Notes: generated by a model not told the origin, from the sequence alone. DNA of 64,000 nucleotides from Natranaerobius thermophilus JW/NM-WN-LF (GCF_000020005.1 NC_010718.1:1617001-1681000); one strand, 5' to 3'. Positions 9,357 through 18,847 are shown, counted from the first letter of the stretch. Program-made: numbers and translations.

Positions 9357-9388
9357 GCCCTTCACGGCTAAGTGTGAAGGGCAGTTTT
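9357..9388 (-). terminator. Rho-independent terminator of the enolase-superfamily gene
   Basis: GCCCTTCAC pairs with GTGAAGGGC (9357-9365 with 9374-9382). It lies 30 nt past the stop at 9413. T-rich tracts flank both sides, so it may work in both directions. Confidence 0.75.
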
Positions 9389-9412
9389 TTGGGAGTTATT
9401 AAAAATTAAGGC

Positions 9413-10588
9413 TTAATACCCATTTACTTCATGAACTAAATGTCCATATTTTCTATAATTATAATGATTGATTTCACCAATTCCTATCTCATCGGAGTAG
9501 AAGATTTTCCCCTCCCCGGTCATTTTTAAATCCTTTAGATCGTTATTATTACCATACCATTTCGTGCTATCTGCAACATCTGAAGGATAAGTAAAGTTTG
9601 AATAAGTTCCAAGAGCTAACATAAAAATAGCTCCAATACCAGTTTCAGGCATAGTACCGCCCCACACACTGACGTTATTTTCAGATGCTAACTTATAAAT
9701 CTTAAGCGCCTCTAATAGCCCACCGATGCGTTGGATTTTAATGTTCCAAATTTGGTTAAAACCGAGACCAAGAGAATTTTCCGCTATCTTTGCAGAATAT
9801 AAAGATTCATCTAAACAGATGGGAGTAGTCACTTCTTGGCTTAACTGGCTATGCTCTAAAATATCGTCATGTGCTAAAGGCTGTTCTAAAAAATCAATAT
9901 TGTAAGAGTCAATTTGTTTTAATATCGGTAAATGATTTTTTATGTTATATGAAGCGCTAGCATCCATCCAAAAATTTATATCATCAGGTATAACTTTCAA
10001 AACTTTTTCTATGGCATTGATATCAAATCCTGGAGACACTTTTATTTTAATTTTTTGATAACCTTCTTCCAAAGCACTTTTTACTTGTTCTACTAAATTG
10101 TCTTCTTTTTCTCCCGGGGGAATACCCATTGCAGCACCACTTAAAATATAATTGGTATTATTTAAAGAAGGGTCATTCACCCCGATTTCCATTAATTTTT
10201 CGTGAATGAGTTGTTTTAATGGTATATTTCTTTTCTTAGCTATTAAATCCCAATAGGCCGTTTCTACCCCGGCCTTGGCAAAGTTATTACCTTTTATCTG
10301 GGTGTTGATTAATTGATTTAATTGTTCAATTGAACTGATTTCTTTTCCTACTATTTTAGGTAAAATGTTTTCTTTGAGGATAGGCTTTACTGTAGAAATG
10401 GTCTCTCCTGAATAGAATGGTTCGCCGTAAGGCGCAGACTCTCCATAGCCAATAATACCTTCTGAGTGTAACTCAATGATTAATGATTTTCGAAGTTTAT
10501 TAGAGCTTTCTCCCACCTGAATATGATTTGTAAAAGGCATATTGACTTCAATGATTCTTACTTTTTCGATGATAGCTTGTTCTTTCAT
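9413..10588 (-). CDS. Enolase-superfamily racemase/epimerase (N-acylamino acid racemase / o-succinylbenzoate synthase type)
   Basis: 391 residues, ATG at 10588. The muconate-lactonising-enzyme fold is complete. The catalytic K-x-K is Lys181/Lys183 (I-K-I-K). Metal ligands are Asp209 (M-D-A-S), Glu235 (L-E-Q-P-L) and Asp260 (L-D-E-S-L), and the second-face lysine is Lys284 (I-K-I-Q-R-I-G-G). This matches the NSAR/OSBS family, which isomerises N-acylated amino acids or dehydrates SHCHC in menaquinone synthesis. No other men gene is nearby, which favours the racemase role or an unknown substrate. Cytoplasmic. Apparently monocistronic, with a terminator at 9357-9382. Confidence 0.85.
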   Translation of the reverse strand: MKEQAIIEKVRIIEVNMPFTNHIQVGESSNKLRKSLIIELHSEGIIGYGESAPYGEPFYSGETISTVKPILKENILPKIVGKEISSIEQLNQLINTQIKGNNFAKAGVETAYWDLIAKKRNIPLKQLIHEKLMEIGVNDPSLNNTNYILSGAAMGIPPGEKEDNLVEQVKSALEEGYQKIKIKVSPGFDINAIEKVLKVIPDDINFWMDASASYNIKNHLPILKQIDSYNIDFLEQPLAHDDILEHSQLSQEVTTPICLDESLYSAKIAENSLGLGFNQIWNIKIQRIGGLLEALKIYKLASENNVSVWGGTMPETGIGAIFMLALGTYSNFTYPSDVADSTKWYGNNNDLKDLKMTGEGKIFYSDEIGIGEINHYNYRKYGHLVHEVNGY

Positions 10589-10804
10589 ATTGTTCCTCCT
10601 TCAACTACTATTTATAAAGTTATTTAAATTATGTTTATTTTACCCAAGTAATTGATAGTTAATTAGCTCCTGTTCATTATATCTACGATTGTTCTAAATG
10701 TAATATTGTACAAACTTAAAAATATTATAGTAGTAGAAATGTTATTGAAGGTTCTCCCTTAATAACTTGTCCCTCTCAAATTCTTAATGAAAGGAGCGGC
10801 TGAA

Positions 10805-11335
10805 GTGAAATCCAGTAAATATTTAAAAATATTAAAAGATAGATACTCCCGTTTATTTGATATATACGAAAATTATAAAGTGGGCGACAATTATTTTGAC
10901 TTATTAACATCATGTAATATTAAAGGTGTAAAATATATGCTCACAAAAAAAGCTAAAGTATACACGGTTGAGCGAAATGAACATTGTCTTGTTAATTTAT
11001 TTAATAATCCTGTTAACTTGGAGCGGTTAAAAGATGTAGCTGATAAAGTTATAGATAGCATCGATTATTTAGTTGAACCACATCCAGATCACATGAAAAC
11101 TATTATTACCGGTGTGATTATTGCTGAATACGGTGCAAGTGAAGAAGGAGAAAACTTTGTGATGACTTTTCGTTATCAAAAACCGTTTATGTTCTATTTA
11201 AAAGGTTGGTGTGAAGTTAGATTAGTATTAGTTGACCTCTACCAACAAAAATTGGTACATAATCCAAAAGATAAGGAGGTGGTTAAACTCTATAACATTC
11301 CCGATGATCTTATGAATAAGGTGGATTCCAGGTAA
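10805..11335 (+). CDS. Conserved hypothetical protein paired with CstA
   Basis: 176 residues from GTG at 10805, preferred over ATG 10787 because AAGGAG stands 8 nt before it. Soluble alpha/beta protein with an aromatic-rich C-terminal half (F-R-Y-Q-K-P-F-M-F-Y-L-K-G-W); no catalytic motif or DNA-binding helix recognised. It ends 47 nt before the CstA-type transporter and on the same strand, so the two are probably co-transcribed. It could be an accessory or regulatory partner of the transporter; this is inference from context alone. Confidence 0.65.
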   Translation: MKSSKYLKILKDRYSRLFDIYENYKVGDNYFDLLTSCNIKGVKYMLTKKAKVYTVERNEHCLVNLFNNPVNLERLKDVADKVIDSIDYLVEPHPDHMKTIITGVIIAEYGASEEGENFVMTFRYQKPFMFYLKGWCEVRLVLVDLYQQKLVHNPKDKEVVKLYNIPDDLMNKVDSR

Positions 11336-11382
11336 GTTTGTAGATTAAGAGGATGTTTCAATTAGTAAAGGGAGGGAGTTAA

Positions 11383-12996
11383 TTGAGTTTAGGTGTTCTT
11401 CTAATTGGTATCATTTGTTTTGTAATTGCTTTTGCTACTTATGGTGCTTGGTTGGCAAAACAGTGGGGAGTTGATCCTAGCAGAACTACTCCTGCACATG
11501 CCTTAAAAGACGATCTTGACTATGTCCCTGCCAAGTCGCCAGTACTTCTTGGACACCATTTCTCTTCTATCGCTGGAGCTGCTCCTATAGTTGGTCCTAT
11601 TACAGCTAGCATGTGGGGATGGGCCCCTGTTGCTTTATGGATCATACTAGGAAGCATATTCATAGGTGGAGTGCAAGATTTTGGCTCTTTATTAGCGTCA
11701 GCACGACATGATGGACGGTCAATTGGAGATGTTATTAAAAGTAATATCGGTGAAAGCGGGAAAAAGCTATTTTCAGTTTTTGCTTGGCTTACTTTAATTT
11801 TAATAGTTGCTGCTTTTGCCAACATAGTTGCCGATACCTTTGTAGCAACTCCAGAAGCTGCGACCGCTTCTGTACTATTCATAATACTGGCAATAGTCTT
11901 TGGATTTACCGTTAATAAAGGAGGAATTCCACTACCTGCAGCTTCAGTCATAGGTGTCATTTTACTTTTCGTCTGTATATGGATTGGTACTCAAGCTCCC
12001 CTAGTAATTCCTCATTCAACCTGGATGATTATTTTACTCGTATATATTTTTATAGCCTCCATAACTCCGGTGTGGATATTACTTCAACCACGTGACTACT
12101 TAAATTCCTTTTTATTATATATAATGATAATCGGAGCTTTTATAGGGTTAATTTTCTATCGCCCTGACATTCAATTGCCCGCTGTAACTAGTTTTAATGT
12201 TGATGGCGAATTGTTATTCCCCATATTATTCGTTACAGTAGCTTGTGGAGCTATTTCTGGTTTCCACTCTCTAGTTGGTTCAGGTACAACTTCGAAACAG
12301 CTTGATAATGAAAAAGATACAAAACTAGTCGGTTATGGAAGTATGTTACTTGAAGGTGTTTTAGCATTAATTGCGCTGATTACCGCTGCCTATTTAGCCT
12401 CGGATGTATTAGATGAGTTTATGGCTGAAGGACCTATCTATGTATTCTCCCATGGTATTGGTACTTTTATTTCACAACTTGGTGTAGATTTTACGTTAGC
12501 ACAAACATTCGGTGCTTTGGCTATATCTGCTTTTGCACTCACAAGTCTAGATACTGCAACTAGATTATCAAGATTTATTTTTCAAGAATATTTCGCTGGT
12601 GATACTCCAGTACCCGAAGCGGAAAAATCCGGTAATCCACTTACTAACAGATATGTAACCACTATTATCAGTGTTATTGTAGCTGGAACCTTAGCTTTTT
12701 ATGGCTGGGAAGCGATTTGGCCAATCTTTGGATCTGCTAACCAATTGTTAGCTTCATTGGCATTTCTAGCTATGGCAACTTGGATGGTTAGACTAGGTAA
12801 AAATAACAATATGTTCATCTATCCTATGATCTTTATGGCATTAGTAACTCTCTGTGCGCTCCTAGTTATGATCTATACAAACTTCCCTGGAAATCTACTC
12901 CTTGTATTTATTTCTGCTGTGTTATTTATCTTAGCTATAGTACTATTTAAGCAGGCATATCAAATTCTAATTGGCAATAAAACTATTGATAGCTAA
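11383..12996 (+). CDS. cstA: CstA-family carbon-starvation transporter
   Basis: 537 residues, TTG start behind GGGAGGGAG. About 14-16 hydrophobic segments cover the chain. Family signatures are near the N-terminus: P-A-H-A-L-K-D-D, F-S-S-I-A-G-A-A-P-I-V-G-P and D-F-G-S-L-L-A-S-A-R-H. Members take up peptides or pyruvate in the cytoplasmic membrane. At 537 residues it matches the shorter CstA forms of Firmicutes rather than the ~700-residue E. coli protein. It follows the 176-residue hypothetical protein and ends before a strong hairpin. Confidence 0.9.
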   Translation: MSLGVLLIGIICFVIAFATYGAWLAKQWGVDPSRTTPAHALKDDLDYVPAKSPVLLGHHFSSIAGAAPIVGPITASMWGWAPVALWIILGSIFIGGVQDFGSLLASARHDGRSIGDVIKSNIGESGKKLFSVFAWLTLILIVAAFANIVADTFVATPEAATASVLFIILAIVFGFTVNKGGIPLPAASVIGVILLFVCIWIGTQAPLVIPHSTWMIILLVYIFIASITPVWILLQPRDYLNSFLLYIMIIGAFIGLIFYRPDIQLPAVTSFNVDGELLFPILFVTVACGAISGFHSLVGSGTTSKQLDNEKDTKLVGYGSMLLEGVLALIALITAAYLASDVLDEFMAEGPIYVFSHGIGTFISQLGVDFTLAQTFGALAISAFALTSLDTATRLSRFIFQEYFAGDTPVPEAEKSGNPLTNRYVTTIISVIVAGTLAFYGWEAIWPIFGSANQLLASLAFLAMATWMVRLGKNNNMFIYPMIFMALVTLCALLVMIYTNFPGNLLLVFISAVLFILAIVLFKQAYQILIGNKTIDS

Positions 12997-13048
12997 TTAC
13001 GAACCTGATTGTTTTAGTATGTGAAGGAGCTAAATCGGTTTGAACATA

Positions 13049-13085
13049 GAAAACCAGCTGATGCATTTCCAGCTGGTTTTCTTGT
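13049..13085. terminator. Bidirectional terminator between convergent genes
   Basis: GAAAACCAGCT pairs with AGCTGGTTTTC around an ATGCATTTCC loop. It lies between the cstA stop (12996) and the aminotransferase stop (13120). Confidence 0.8.
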
Positions 13086-13119
13086 GCTTTGAATATTTGA
13101 TTATTAATATTGAATAATA

Positions 13120-14265
13120 TTAATTTCTCATAATATTATCTAGAAAAATATTAACTCCTTTACCAAATTCAACTGGATAATCTAATCTGAATAAAGTTCT
13201 CTCTATAGATGATATCACTGTAACCAATTCGTTAATATCTATATTGCCCATATGCCCTAACCTAAATAGTTTGTCAGCATAAGGCCCAAGTCCACCTGCT
13301 ACTACAACTCCCTCTTCTTTAAGAACTTTCCGGAATGTATCATCAATTCCTTCTGGATAGAGTGCGTTAGAGATTGTAGATGCACGGGCACCTTCTTCTG
13401 CCAATATATTTAAACCTATACCTTCCAAAGCTTTCTGAATTGCTTTACCTCTAACTTGATGGCGCTTAAACCGTTCTTTCAGTCCTTCTGTTTTAATAAA
13501 TTCTAAAGATTTTTTTAAAGCCCAAATTAGATTAACGGGTGGAGTGCCAAAATATTTACTGGGATCATTCATTATTGGCAGCCATTTATTAAAGTCAGCA
13601 TAGTATTCAGAGATTTCCCCGATTTTTTCTCTTCTTTTTAAAGCTTTATCACTTGCCCAAACTATAGCAAGACCTGGCGGTACTCCAAAGGCTTTTTGTG
13701 AAGCAGTGAGCAGGATGTCAATCCCCATTTCATTAATAAATTCAGGTTCTCCTGCAGTAGAGCATACACCATCAACTATAAACAGTGTGTCTTGATGCTT
13801 ATCCAATAATTTTCCAAGCTCTTCAAGTGGTGCCTTGGTACCAGTTGATGTGTCTACATGGGTAACTGTCACTGCCCGATAATTTTTATTTGACAACTTT
13901 TTTTCAACTTCTTCTACAGGTACTGCCTTTCCCCATTCACATGATAGGACGTCTACTTCCAATCCTTTTCTTTCACAGAGTTCTGCCATTCTATCTCCAA
14001 AAAAACCATGAGATATCACCAATACTGGATCAGATTTTTTAAGAGTGTTAGATATAGCCATTTCCATTGAAAGAGTTCCGGAACCAGCAACAACAAACAC
14101 TTCACTACTTCCCCATAAATTCTTAAGGTCAGATATTACTTGTTGAAAGTCTTCAATAAAATTGGGATCTTTAAAAGCCGCTGTTTCTCTTTCCATCTCG
14201 TTTCGAATTGGTTCAGTGACCGGAGTTGGTCCTGGTATCATCACAAGTTCACGGTTCATCTTCAA
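13120..14265 (-). CDS. Class V aminotransferase (alanine/serine-glyoxylate or pyruvate aminotransferase-like)
   Basis: 381 residues, TTG at 14265 with GGTGG 6 nt before; the ATG at 14259 is an alternative. The opening P-G-P-T-P-V is the hallmark of the alanine-glyoxylate aminotransferase group. The PLP lysine is in T-A-S-Q-K-A-F-G, with the cofactor-binding Asp in F-I-V-D-G-V-C-S. Full length for the family. Such PLP enzymes move amino groups between alanine or serine and glyoxylate, or act as subunits of the Stetteria/hydrogenase-linked serine-pyruvate type. No neighbouring pathway gene narrows the substrate. Confidence 0.85.
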   Translation of the reverse strand: MKMNRELVMIPGPTPVTEPIRNEMERETAAFKDPNFIEDFQQVISDLKNLWGSSEVFVVAGSGTLSMEMAISNTLKKSDPVLVISHGFFGDRMAELCERKGLEVDVLSCEWGKAVPVEEVEKKLSNKNYRAVTVTHVDTSTGTKAPLEELGKLLDKHQDTLFIVDGVCSTAGEPEFINEMGIDILLTASQKAFGVPPGLAIVWASDKALKRREKIGEISEYYADFNKWLPIMNDPSKYFGTPPVNLIWALKKSLEFIKTEGLKERFKRHQVRGKAIQKALEGIGLNILAEEGARASTISNALYPEGIDDTFRKVLKEEGVVVAGGLGPYADKLFRLGHMGNIDINELVTVISSIERTLFRLDYPVEFGKGVNIFLDNIMRN

Positions 14266-14428
14266 TTAGAACCACCCCCCCAAAGTTTTTATCATGGACA
14301 AGTGTATATTAGAATTTTCGTTAGTCTAATAAATATTAAATCGCTCCATAAAATATTACAAGTTGTAGTCAAACGATTAATATTTATTGATACGATTTAG
14401 CTGACTTATATCGATTATAATAAATTAA

Positions 14429-14450
14429 GGGAGAACCTAATTGTTCTCCC
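14429..14450. other. 8-bp perfect hairpin in intergenic region
   Basis: GGGAGAAC pairs with GTTCTCCC around CTAATT. There is no T-tract on the + side and only a weak TTAATTTATT on the - side. It lies upstream of the aminotransferase and could be a leftover terminator. No gene is visible in 14266-14518. Confidence 0.4.
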
Positions 14451-14518
14451 CTACGTAGTCTCTTTCCCAGCAAACTCAATTCAGTTAGTTTCCCCTCCCT
14501 AGCAGAAGTTGAAGCTAA

Positions 14519-15122
14519 CCTTACCACAGAATAATTTTTGGTATTGATATTTCAGGATTATATGAAATTATCTCAAACAATTATCCTTACTTAGAGGTAA
14601 ATAAAAGAATGCATGGAATTGACTGGTTAGCTAATAAAGAAGATTATTTAAATAAGGTTAAAGGCACTGAGACTGACCAAGAATTTTTGAATACAATTGA
14701 TGAAATATTAAGAGATATTAATAATGGTCATACCCATATATTAGATAGAGATTATGTAAAAAGATTAAGAAAAGCTTATTACTATTCCACAAAAGATTTA
14801 CCGGCAAATTGGAGAGTACTGCTCTTTGAAACATTAAATAGTGAATTAGTAAAAAACTGTTATAATTTAGTCCTTAATTGGAGAAACAACTGGTGGGGAC
14901 GGTATTGGCCATGATCCCTGGATTGAAAAATTACCTAATAGTGGGTATGTATTTAGATTTCCATTTGAAATGGGAACTAATGCTAAAGGGGCTAGTAATG
15001 AAGAACATAAAACCTCACCACACTATGAAGTAACTTCTCCTGAACGTCAAGATGACTTACTTTCAGATTATTGTATACAAAGGGTTTTAGAGTTAGATAG
15101 AAGGTATTTTAGAGGAGCATAA
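14519..15122 (+). pseudogene. Broken S41-family (C-terminal processing-type) peptidase gene
   Basis: Two frames together encode pieces of one S41 peptidase. Frame 1 (14519-14914) gives the N-terminal region, including L-D-R-D-Y-V-K-R-L-R-K and W-L-A-N-K-E-D-Y-L. Frame 2 (14880-15122) gives the C-terminal tail G-E-T-T-G-G-D-G-I-G-H-D-P-W, then L-P-N-S-G-Y-V-F-R-F-P and N-E-E-H-K-T-S-P. The catalytic core between them (Ser/Lys) is missing, the frames are shifted, and the 5' end lacks a start after the TAA at 14516-14518. An internal deletion plus frameshift is the simplest reading. An in-frame ATG at 14609 could still make a 101-residue peptide, but I do not think it is functional. Confidence 0.8.
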
Positions 15123-15223
15123 AAACTAAAGAAGAAAGAAATTGTACCAATTTTGTTGTATGCTCCTATTATAAATTTATACCTTCAGTTTCCCATACAC
15201 TATTTATTAATTAAGAAAAAGTT

Positions 15224-16483
15224 TTAATTATTTTCTATTTCTACATACCCATACTCTCCATCTATGATAATAACAGCTGTTTCTTTGGAAATATGTCCTA
15301 ACCAGTCAATGTCGGGATCTACTTTAAATTCAATTTCACCGTCTAAATTATAAATTGTCTGTTGTTCACCAGTATCTACACTAACAAAGCCCTCACCTTC
15401 GTAAGGCCAGGCTGAGAGATAATTTGGTTCGATAATGTACTCTCCTTCCTCATTTATAAAACCATCCTTGCCGTCTTTTTGAACCCGATTTATACCATCT
15501 TTAAAAATGTCTGCTCCTGTATATTGAGGTTCTATTATATAATCACCTTTTTGGTTGATATATCCAATCTTTCCCTCAAAGTTTGTTACAGAAGCCATTC
15601 CATCTCTGAATTCATTGGCAGTTTTAAACTGAGGCTCAATGGCGTATTCCCCCGACTTATCAATAAATCCCCAAAGTTCAACATGTTCTTTAACTTCAGT
15701 TTTGTCATCATTAAGTTCTCTTTCCACTTCAATGTAGTCTTCAATGCTTACGGCAGCTAGCTCTTCCTGGCCAGTAAAAGAACGAGCGTTATTAAATTTT
15801 GGTTCAATCACATATTCTCCTTTTTCATCAATGAAACCCCATAAATCAGTATCTTTACATTCAACGGCAGCCAGGCCTTTTGAAAAATTCTTAGCTCTGG
15901 AATAGTTGGGATCTATTATATATTCACCTTCTTTATTTATATAACCATAATAATTTCCATCCTTTTCATGAGGACTAGCTACAATCAGGTTATTCGCTAT
16001 CGTTGGCTTAAGACTATCAAAAACAGGCTCTATGACGTAGTTCCCTTTTTCGTCTATAATCCCTTGCTTGCCATCTAATTCAACTAGTGCTATTCCGTCA
16101 TTAAAAGATAAAGCTCGATCAAATTTGGGTTCTTTCAGGTATTCACCTGTTTTGTCTATATAGCCACTTTCTCCATCCAATCGGATGGAAGAATATCCCT
16201 CTGAAAATCGAGAAGCGTGTTCATACTTAGGTTCAATCTCTTCTTTCCCATCCTCATCTACAAATCCCCATAAACCGTCTAATTTAACCCTAGCTAGCCC
16301 TTCAGAAAAAGGCCAGGCATCTTCATATTTAGGTTCTACAATAAAATTAAAATCTTCGATTCCTTTTACTGTTGTAGTTGGCTCTTCCATTTCCTTCGAC
16401 TCTTTTACTTCCGTTTCATTATTACAGCCAACTAGAATTAAGAGAGTAAATAAAAAAACAATTAGCAATCTCCGTGATGTCAA
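15224..16483 (-). CDS. WG-repeat lipoprotein
   Basis: 419 residues, TTG start after AGGAGGCGAGG. Signal with lipobox I-L-V-G-C. From residue 50 onward about eight WG/KWG-type repeats follow the pattern W/Y-G-F/Y-I-D-E-K-G-E-Y-I-I-E-P-x-Y-x-x-A-x-x-F-x-x-G-L-A-x-V. The repeats form short beta units found in many surface and inhibitor-like proteins whose ligands are mostly unknown. Very acidic. Single gene; its upstream region carries a copy of the motif found before the LRR lipoprotein gene at 6538-7572. Confidence 0.85.
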   Translation of the reverse strand: MTSRRLLIVFLFTLLILVGCNNETEVKESKEMEEPTTTVKGIEDFNFIVEPKYEDAWPFSEGLARVKLDGLWGFVDEDGKEEIEPKYEHASRFSEGYSSIRLDGESGYIDKTGEYLKEPKFDRALSFNDGIALVELDGKQGIIDEKGNYVIEPVFDSLKPTIANNLIVASPHEKDGNYYGYINKEGEYIIDPNYSRAKNFSKGLAAVECKDTDLWGFIDEKGEYVIEPKFNNARSFTGQEELAAVSIEDYIEVERELNDDKTEVKEHVELWGFIDKSGEYAIEPQFKTANEFRDGMASVTNFEGKIGYINQKGDYIIEPQYTGADIFKDGINRVQKDGKDGFINEEGEYIIEPNYLSAWPYEGEGFVSVDTGEQQTIYNLDGEIEFKVDPDIDWLGHISKETAVIIIDGEYGYVEIENN

Positions 16484-16572
16484 AAATCCTCGCCTCCTTT
16501 AAATTCGAACAGGTAGTACTACATTAATTTCATATTTTCTTCTACAATTATATATAATTACCTCCAAATGTA

Positions 16573-16618
16573 CGTAAAATATCAACTGTGTCAATAAATC
16601 TGACTATATTCATTAATA
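16573..16618. repeat. Third copy of the lipoprotein-leader motif
   Basis: Matches about 7607-7652 (AAAATATCAACTG.GTCAA and TATTCATTAA). It lies upstream of the WG-repeat gene. Confidence 0.5.
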
Positions 16619-16622
16619 ATAG

Positions 16623-16751
16623 TTAATCAATTTTTAAGAGAGTTATATAATTATTCTCTGCCATCCCATACAAGTTTGTCTTCTGAATCAATATATCAGA
16701 TAATTTAAGCAAAACAACTATAGGATTTTTGTGGCGGACTCTATAATAAAT
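16623..16751 (-). pseudogene. Short remnant, possibly of an HD/HDOD-type domain
   Basis: A 42-codon frame without a start codon reads Y-R-V-R-H-K-N-P-I-V-V-L-L-K-L-S-D-I-L. This resembles the H-x-x-N-P...L-A-D-I-L end of HDOD/HD domains. It opens directly after a TAA and ends in TAA. Probably decayed coding DNA; assignment is tentative. Confidence 0.3.
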
Positions 16752-16819
16752 TTACATTGTAGCAATTCAGTTCTACTTTATTTGGATATTGTATAAACTT
16801 CTAACGTTCATAACTGTCG

Positions 16820-17320
16820 TTATCCGTAAAATTTCAATTCTCTGATAATTTCTGTATAAAACAATTTATTTTTTCTTTTTATCTCATTTAAACCATGCTT
16901 TTCATATACTATTTGAGCTGCTCTCTCATTGGGATCATCAGAAGTATATAGTCGTAAATATTTAGCGCCCCTACTTTTTGCTTGTTCAATTGCATAAGTA
17001 AGTAACTTTTTACCTATCCTTTTTCCTCTCTCTTCAGGATCAACACAATACCAAAAGAGCCATAAAGCTACATCTTCATCTTGTCTGCAACTATAAAGAC
17101 CTGTAGTACCTACTACCTCTTCTTTTTCATTAACAGCCACCCAAATATCAATTATATTATATCCAAATAAATTTGTTAGTTTATTGATCAACCAGTTATC
17201 CTGATTAGTCATTGCAATTAAAGATAATTGTTCAAATAAAGTTCTGCTTGGAAATACTCTCTTTATTAATTTTTTTGCTTTTGGAAGGGTTTCTTCTGTA
17301 GCTGAAATAATTTTAATCAT
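16820..17320 (-). CDS. GNAT-family N-acetyltransferase
   Basis: 166 residues from ATG 17320 (AAGGG 9 nt upstream; a TTG at 17329 is possible). The acetyl-CoA-binding motif A is C-V-D-P-E-E-R-G-K-R-I-G-K-K-L-L, followed by the motif B region A-A-Q-I-V-Y-E-K-H-G-L. Members transfer an acetyl group to an amine of a small molecule or protein. No neighbour indicates the substrate. Cytoplasmic, single gene. Confidence 0.85.
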   Translation of the reverse strand: MIKIISATEETLPKAKKLIKRVFPSRTLFEQLSLIAMTNQDNWLINKLTNLFGYNIIDIWVAVNEKEEVVGTTGLYSCRQDEDVALWLFWYCVDPEERGKRIGKKLLTYAIEQAKSRGAKYLRLYTSDDPNERAAQIVYEKHGLNEIKRKNKLFYTEIIRELKFYG

Positions 17321-17523
17321 ATAAATCAACCCTTTTTTATAATAGAAGCAACACTAAATAAATTTCGAACTATATGTTTTTCTTCCGCTTTAATAAAATA
17401 TACTTCATTCATGAGTTCCCCCTTTTACAAATATTTTTCTACTTCTATAAAAGTAAATAATTTCCTTCAGTATTCAAGGAATTATGCTGAAAACAATTTC
17501 TATACCATCTAAAAAGATAAAAA

Positions 17524-17550
17524 GCCCTCCAAGACAAATTTGAAGGGCAA
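17524..17550 (-). terminator. Terminator of the 17568-18116 gene
   Basis: On the reverse strand GCCCTTCAAA pairs with the GGAGGGC arm and is followed by TTTTTATCTTTT. It lies 20 nt past the stop. Confidence 0.8.
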
Positions 17551-17567
17551 AAATTTCGGGAATTATT

Positions 17568-18116
17568 TTAACTTATTTTCCCTTTATACTCGGTAAGTTC
17601 CCAAAGTTGGGAGAGGCTTAATTTCTGTAATTTATTAGTCCATTTGTTATAGGTTTCTGAGTACTTAGGAGTATTTAATGCGTTTTCACTGGCTTTTATA
17701 AGTTCATCATAAGCTTCAGTTGGCAAACTAGAATATCTGATAGTTTTAATTTCTGTATTAGAACTATCTACAAGCATGGTTACAATCATACTTGATCTTT
17801 TAAGGATTTGTAACGGATCTTTCACTCTGCTTAGGTATACGTTGGGATCAAAGAATGTTTCAAATGTTAAATCCTCAGAAACTTGAAACATAGGTAACAG
17901 ATAGTTGTCATCATTAAGAAAGCCTATTTTAATGTTATTTTCTCTTACTTTTTCAATTTCTTCATCTGTTGGGTTATCTAATGATATGATAAGCATAAAA
18001 CCTCCAGATAAGCCCATCAACTCAAAAACAGCTCCATCACCAGACACTAAATTTTGTTCTAATCCACCTAAATTCAGTTTTTCTCCTACTGATAAGTTTA
18101 GTATATCTCCTTGCAC
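17568..18116 (-). CDS. Hypothetical soluble protein
   Basis: 182 residues from GTG 18116, chosen for AGGAGG 7 nt upstream; a longer reading from 18140 lacks an SD. Not recognised. The N-terminal half is beta-rich with glycine loops (L-G-G-L-E-Q, L-M-G-L-S-G-G-F), the C-terminal 60 residues are helical. No signal peptide, membrane segment or catalytic motif is visible. It is monocistronic, with its own terminator. Confidence 0.65.
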   Translation of the reverse strand: MQGDILNLSVGEKLNLGGLEQNLVSGDGAVFELMGLSGGFMLIISLDNPTDEEIEKVRENNIKIGFLNDDNYLLPMFQVSEDLTFETFFDPNVYLSRVKDPLQILKRSSMIVTMLVDSSNTEIKTIRYSSLPTEAYDELIKASENALNTPKYSETYNKWTNKLQKLSLSQLWELTEYKGKIS

Positions 18117-18244
18117 AAAAATACCTCCTATATAGAACACTATTATTAATCGCGTTTAAAGATTTTACCATAAAAATTTCTAGGTTACTAACCAATATCC
18201 TTTTAATATATCATATTTGTGCAATTTAAATAACTTTATATTTA

Positions 18245-18847
18245 CTAGTTCAGATTAGTTTTTTTGTTTTTAAGCCAATAGCCAATAATTAGCCCCACGA
18301 TAATTCCAACAGCATGAGCACCAGCACCAACAGAAATTTGAGGGTTTATAATTGCTATAATTGCATTAAAAACAAACAATGCTAATGCCCACCATTTAGC
18401 CTTTGAGCGTAAAATTATAGTGCTAGGCCGCAACACTGCAAATGCTGAAACTATCCCAAAAACGGCTGCTGATGCACCAACTACCGTCTCAGTCCACTCT
18501 ATAAGATAAGCAACAGGTAAAATTGCTAAACTACCTATGAATCCAGTAATTAAGTATACTAAAATAACAACTTTTGAGTTAGTAACTTTTTCTAATTTAG
18601 AACCAAAAAAGAAAAATAGCCCCATGTTTCCAAGAATGTGAATATGAATTTCGTGGGAGAAAAATACAGTGATTAAGGTCCAAGGTCTTTCTATGACCAT
18701 ATTTATTTCAGGATACAGTAATAATTTATCACCGAGATTAGGAATTGTATTTAAAACTATATAAAACAATAGGTTTACAAATATTATTACTAACGTACCA
18801 TGTCTATCACGAACAACCGCTTTGTACTTATTTGTTATATCATTCAT
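18245..18847 (-). CDS. Rhomboid-family intramembrane serine protease
   Basis: 200 residues, ATG 18847 after GAAGGG. Six hydrophobic segments. Rhomboid signatures are H-I-H-I-L-G-N-M-G-L (Asn74 oxyanion side), G-A-S-A-A-V-F-G with catalytic Ser126, and G-A-H-A-V-G with catalytic His178. The usual G-A-S-G is G-A-S-A here, a mild departure. The fold cleaves transmembrane substrates within the membrane. A predicted membrane metalloprotease (18964-19584) lies next to it on the same strand, but the 116-nt gap leaves co-transcription open. Confidence 0.85.
   Translation of the reverse strand: MNDITNKYKAVVRDRHGTLVIIFVNLLFYIVLNTIPNLGDKLLLYPEINMVIERPWTLITVFFSHEIHIHILGNMGLFFFFGSKLEKVTNSKVVILVYLITGFIGSLAILPVAYLIEWTETVVGASAAVFGIVSAFAVLRPSTIILRSKAKWWALALFVFNAIIAIINPQISVGAGAHAVGIIVGLIIGYWLKNKKTNLN

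Noticed and set aside
10589-10804. Possible riboswitch or T-box before the CstA-linked operon
   Set aside because: No T-box consensus, specifier stem or strong antiterminator could be found in the AT-rich leader.
11520-11960. 146-codon reverse-strand frame inside cstA
   Set aside because: Shadow of a membrane-protein gene; no SD and composition follows the opposite strand.
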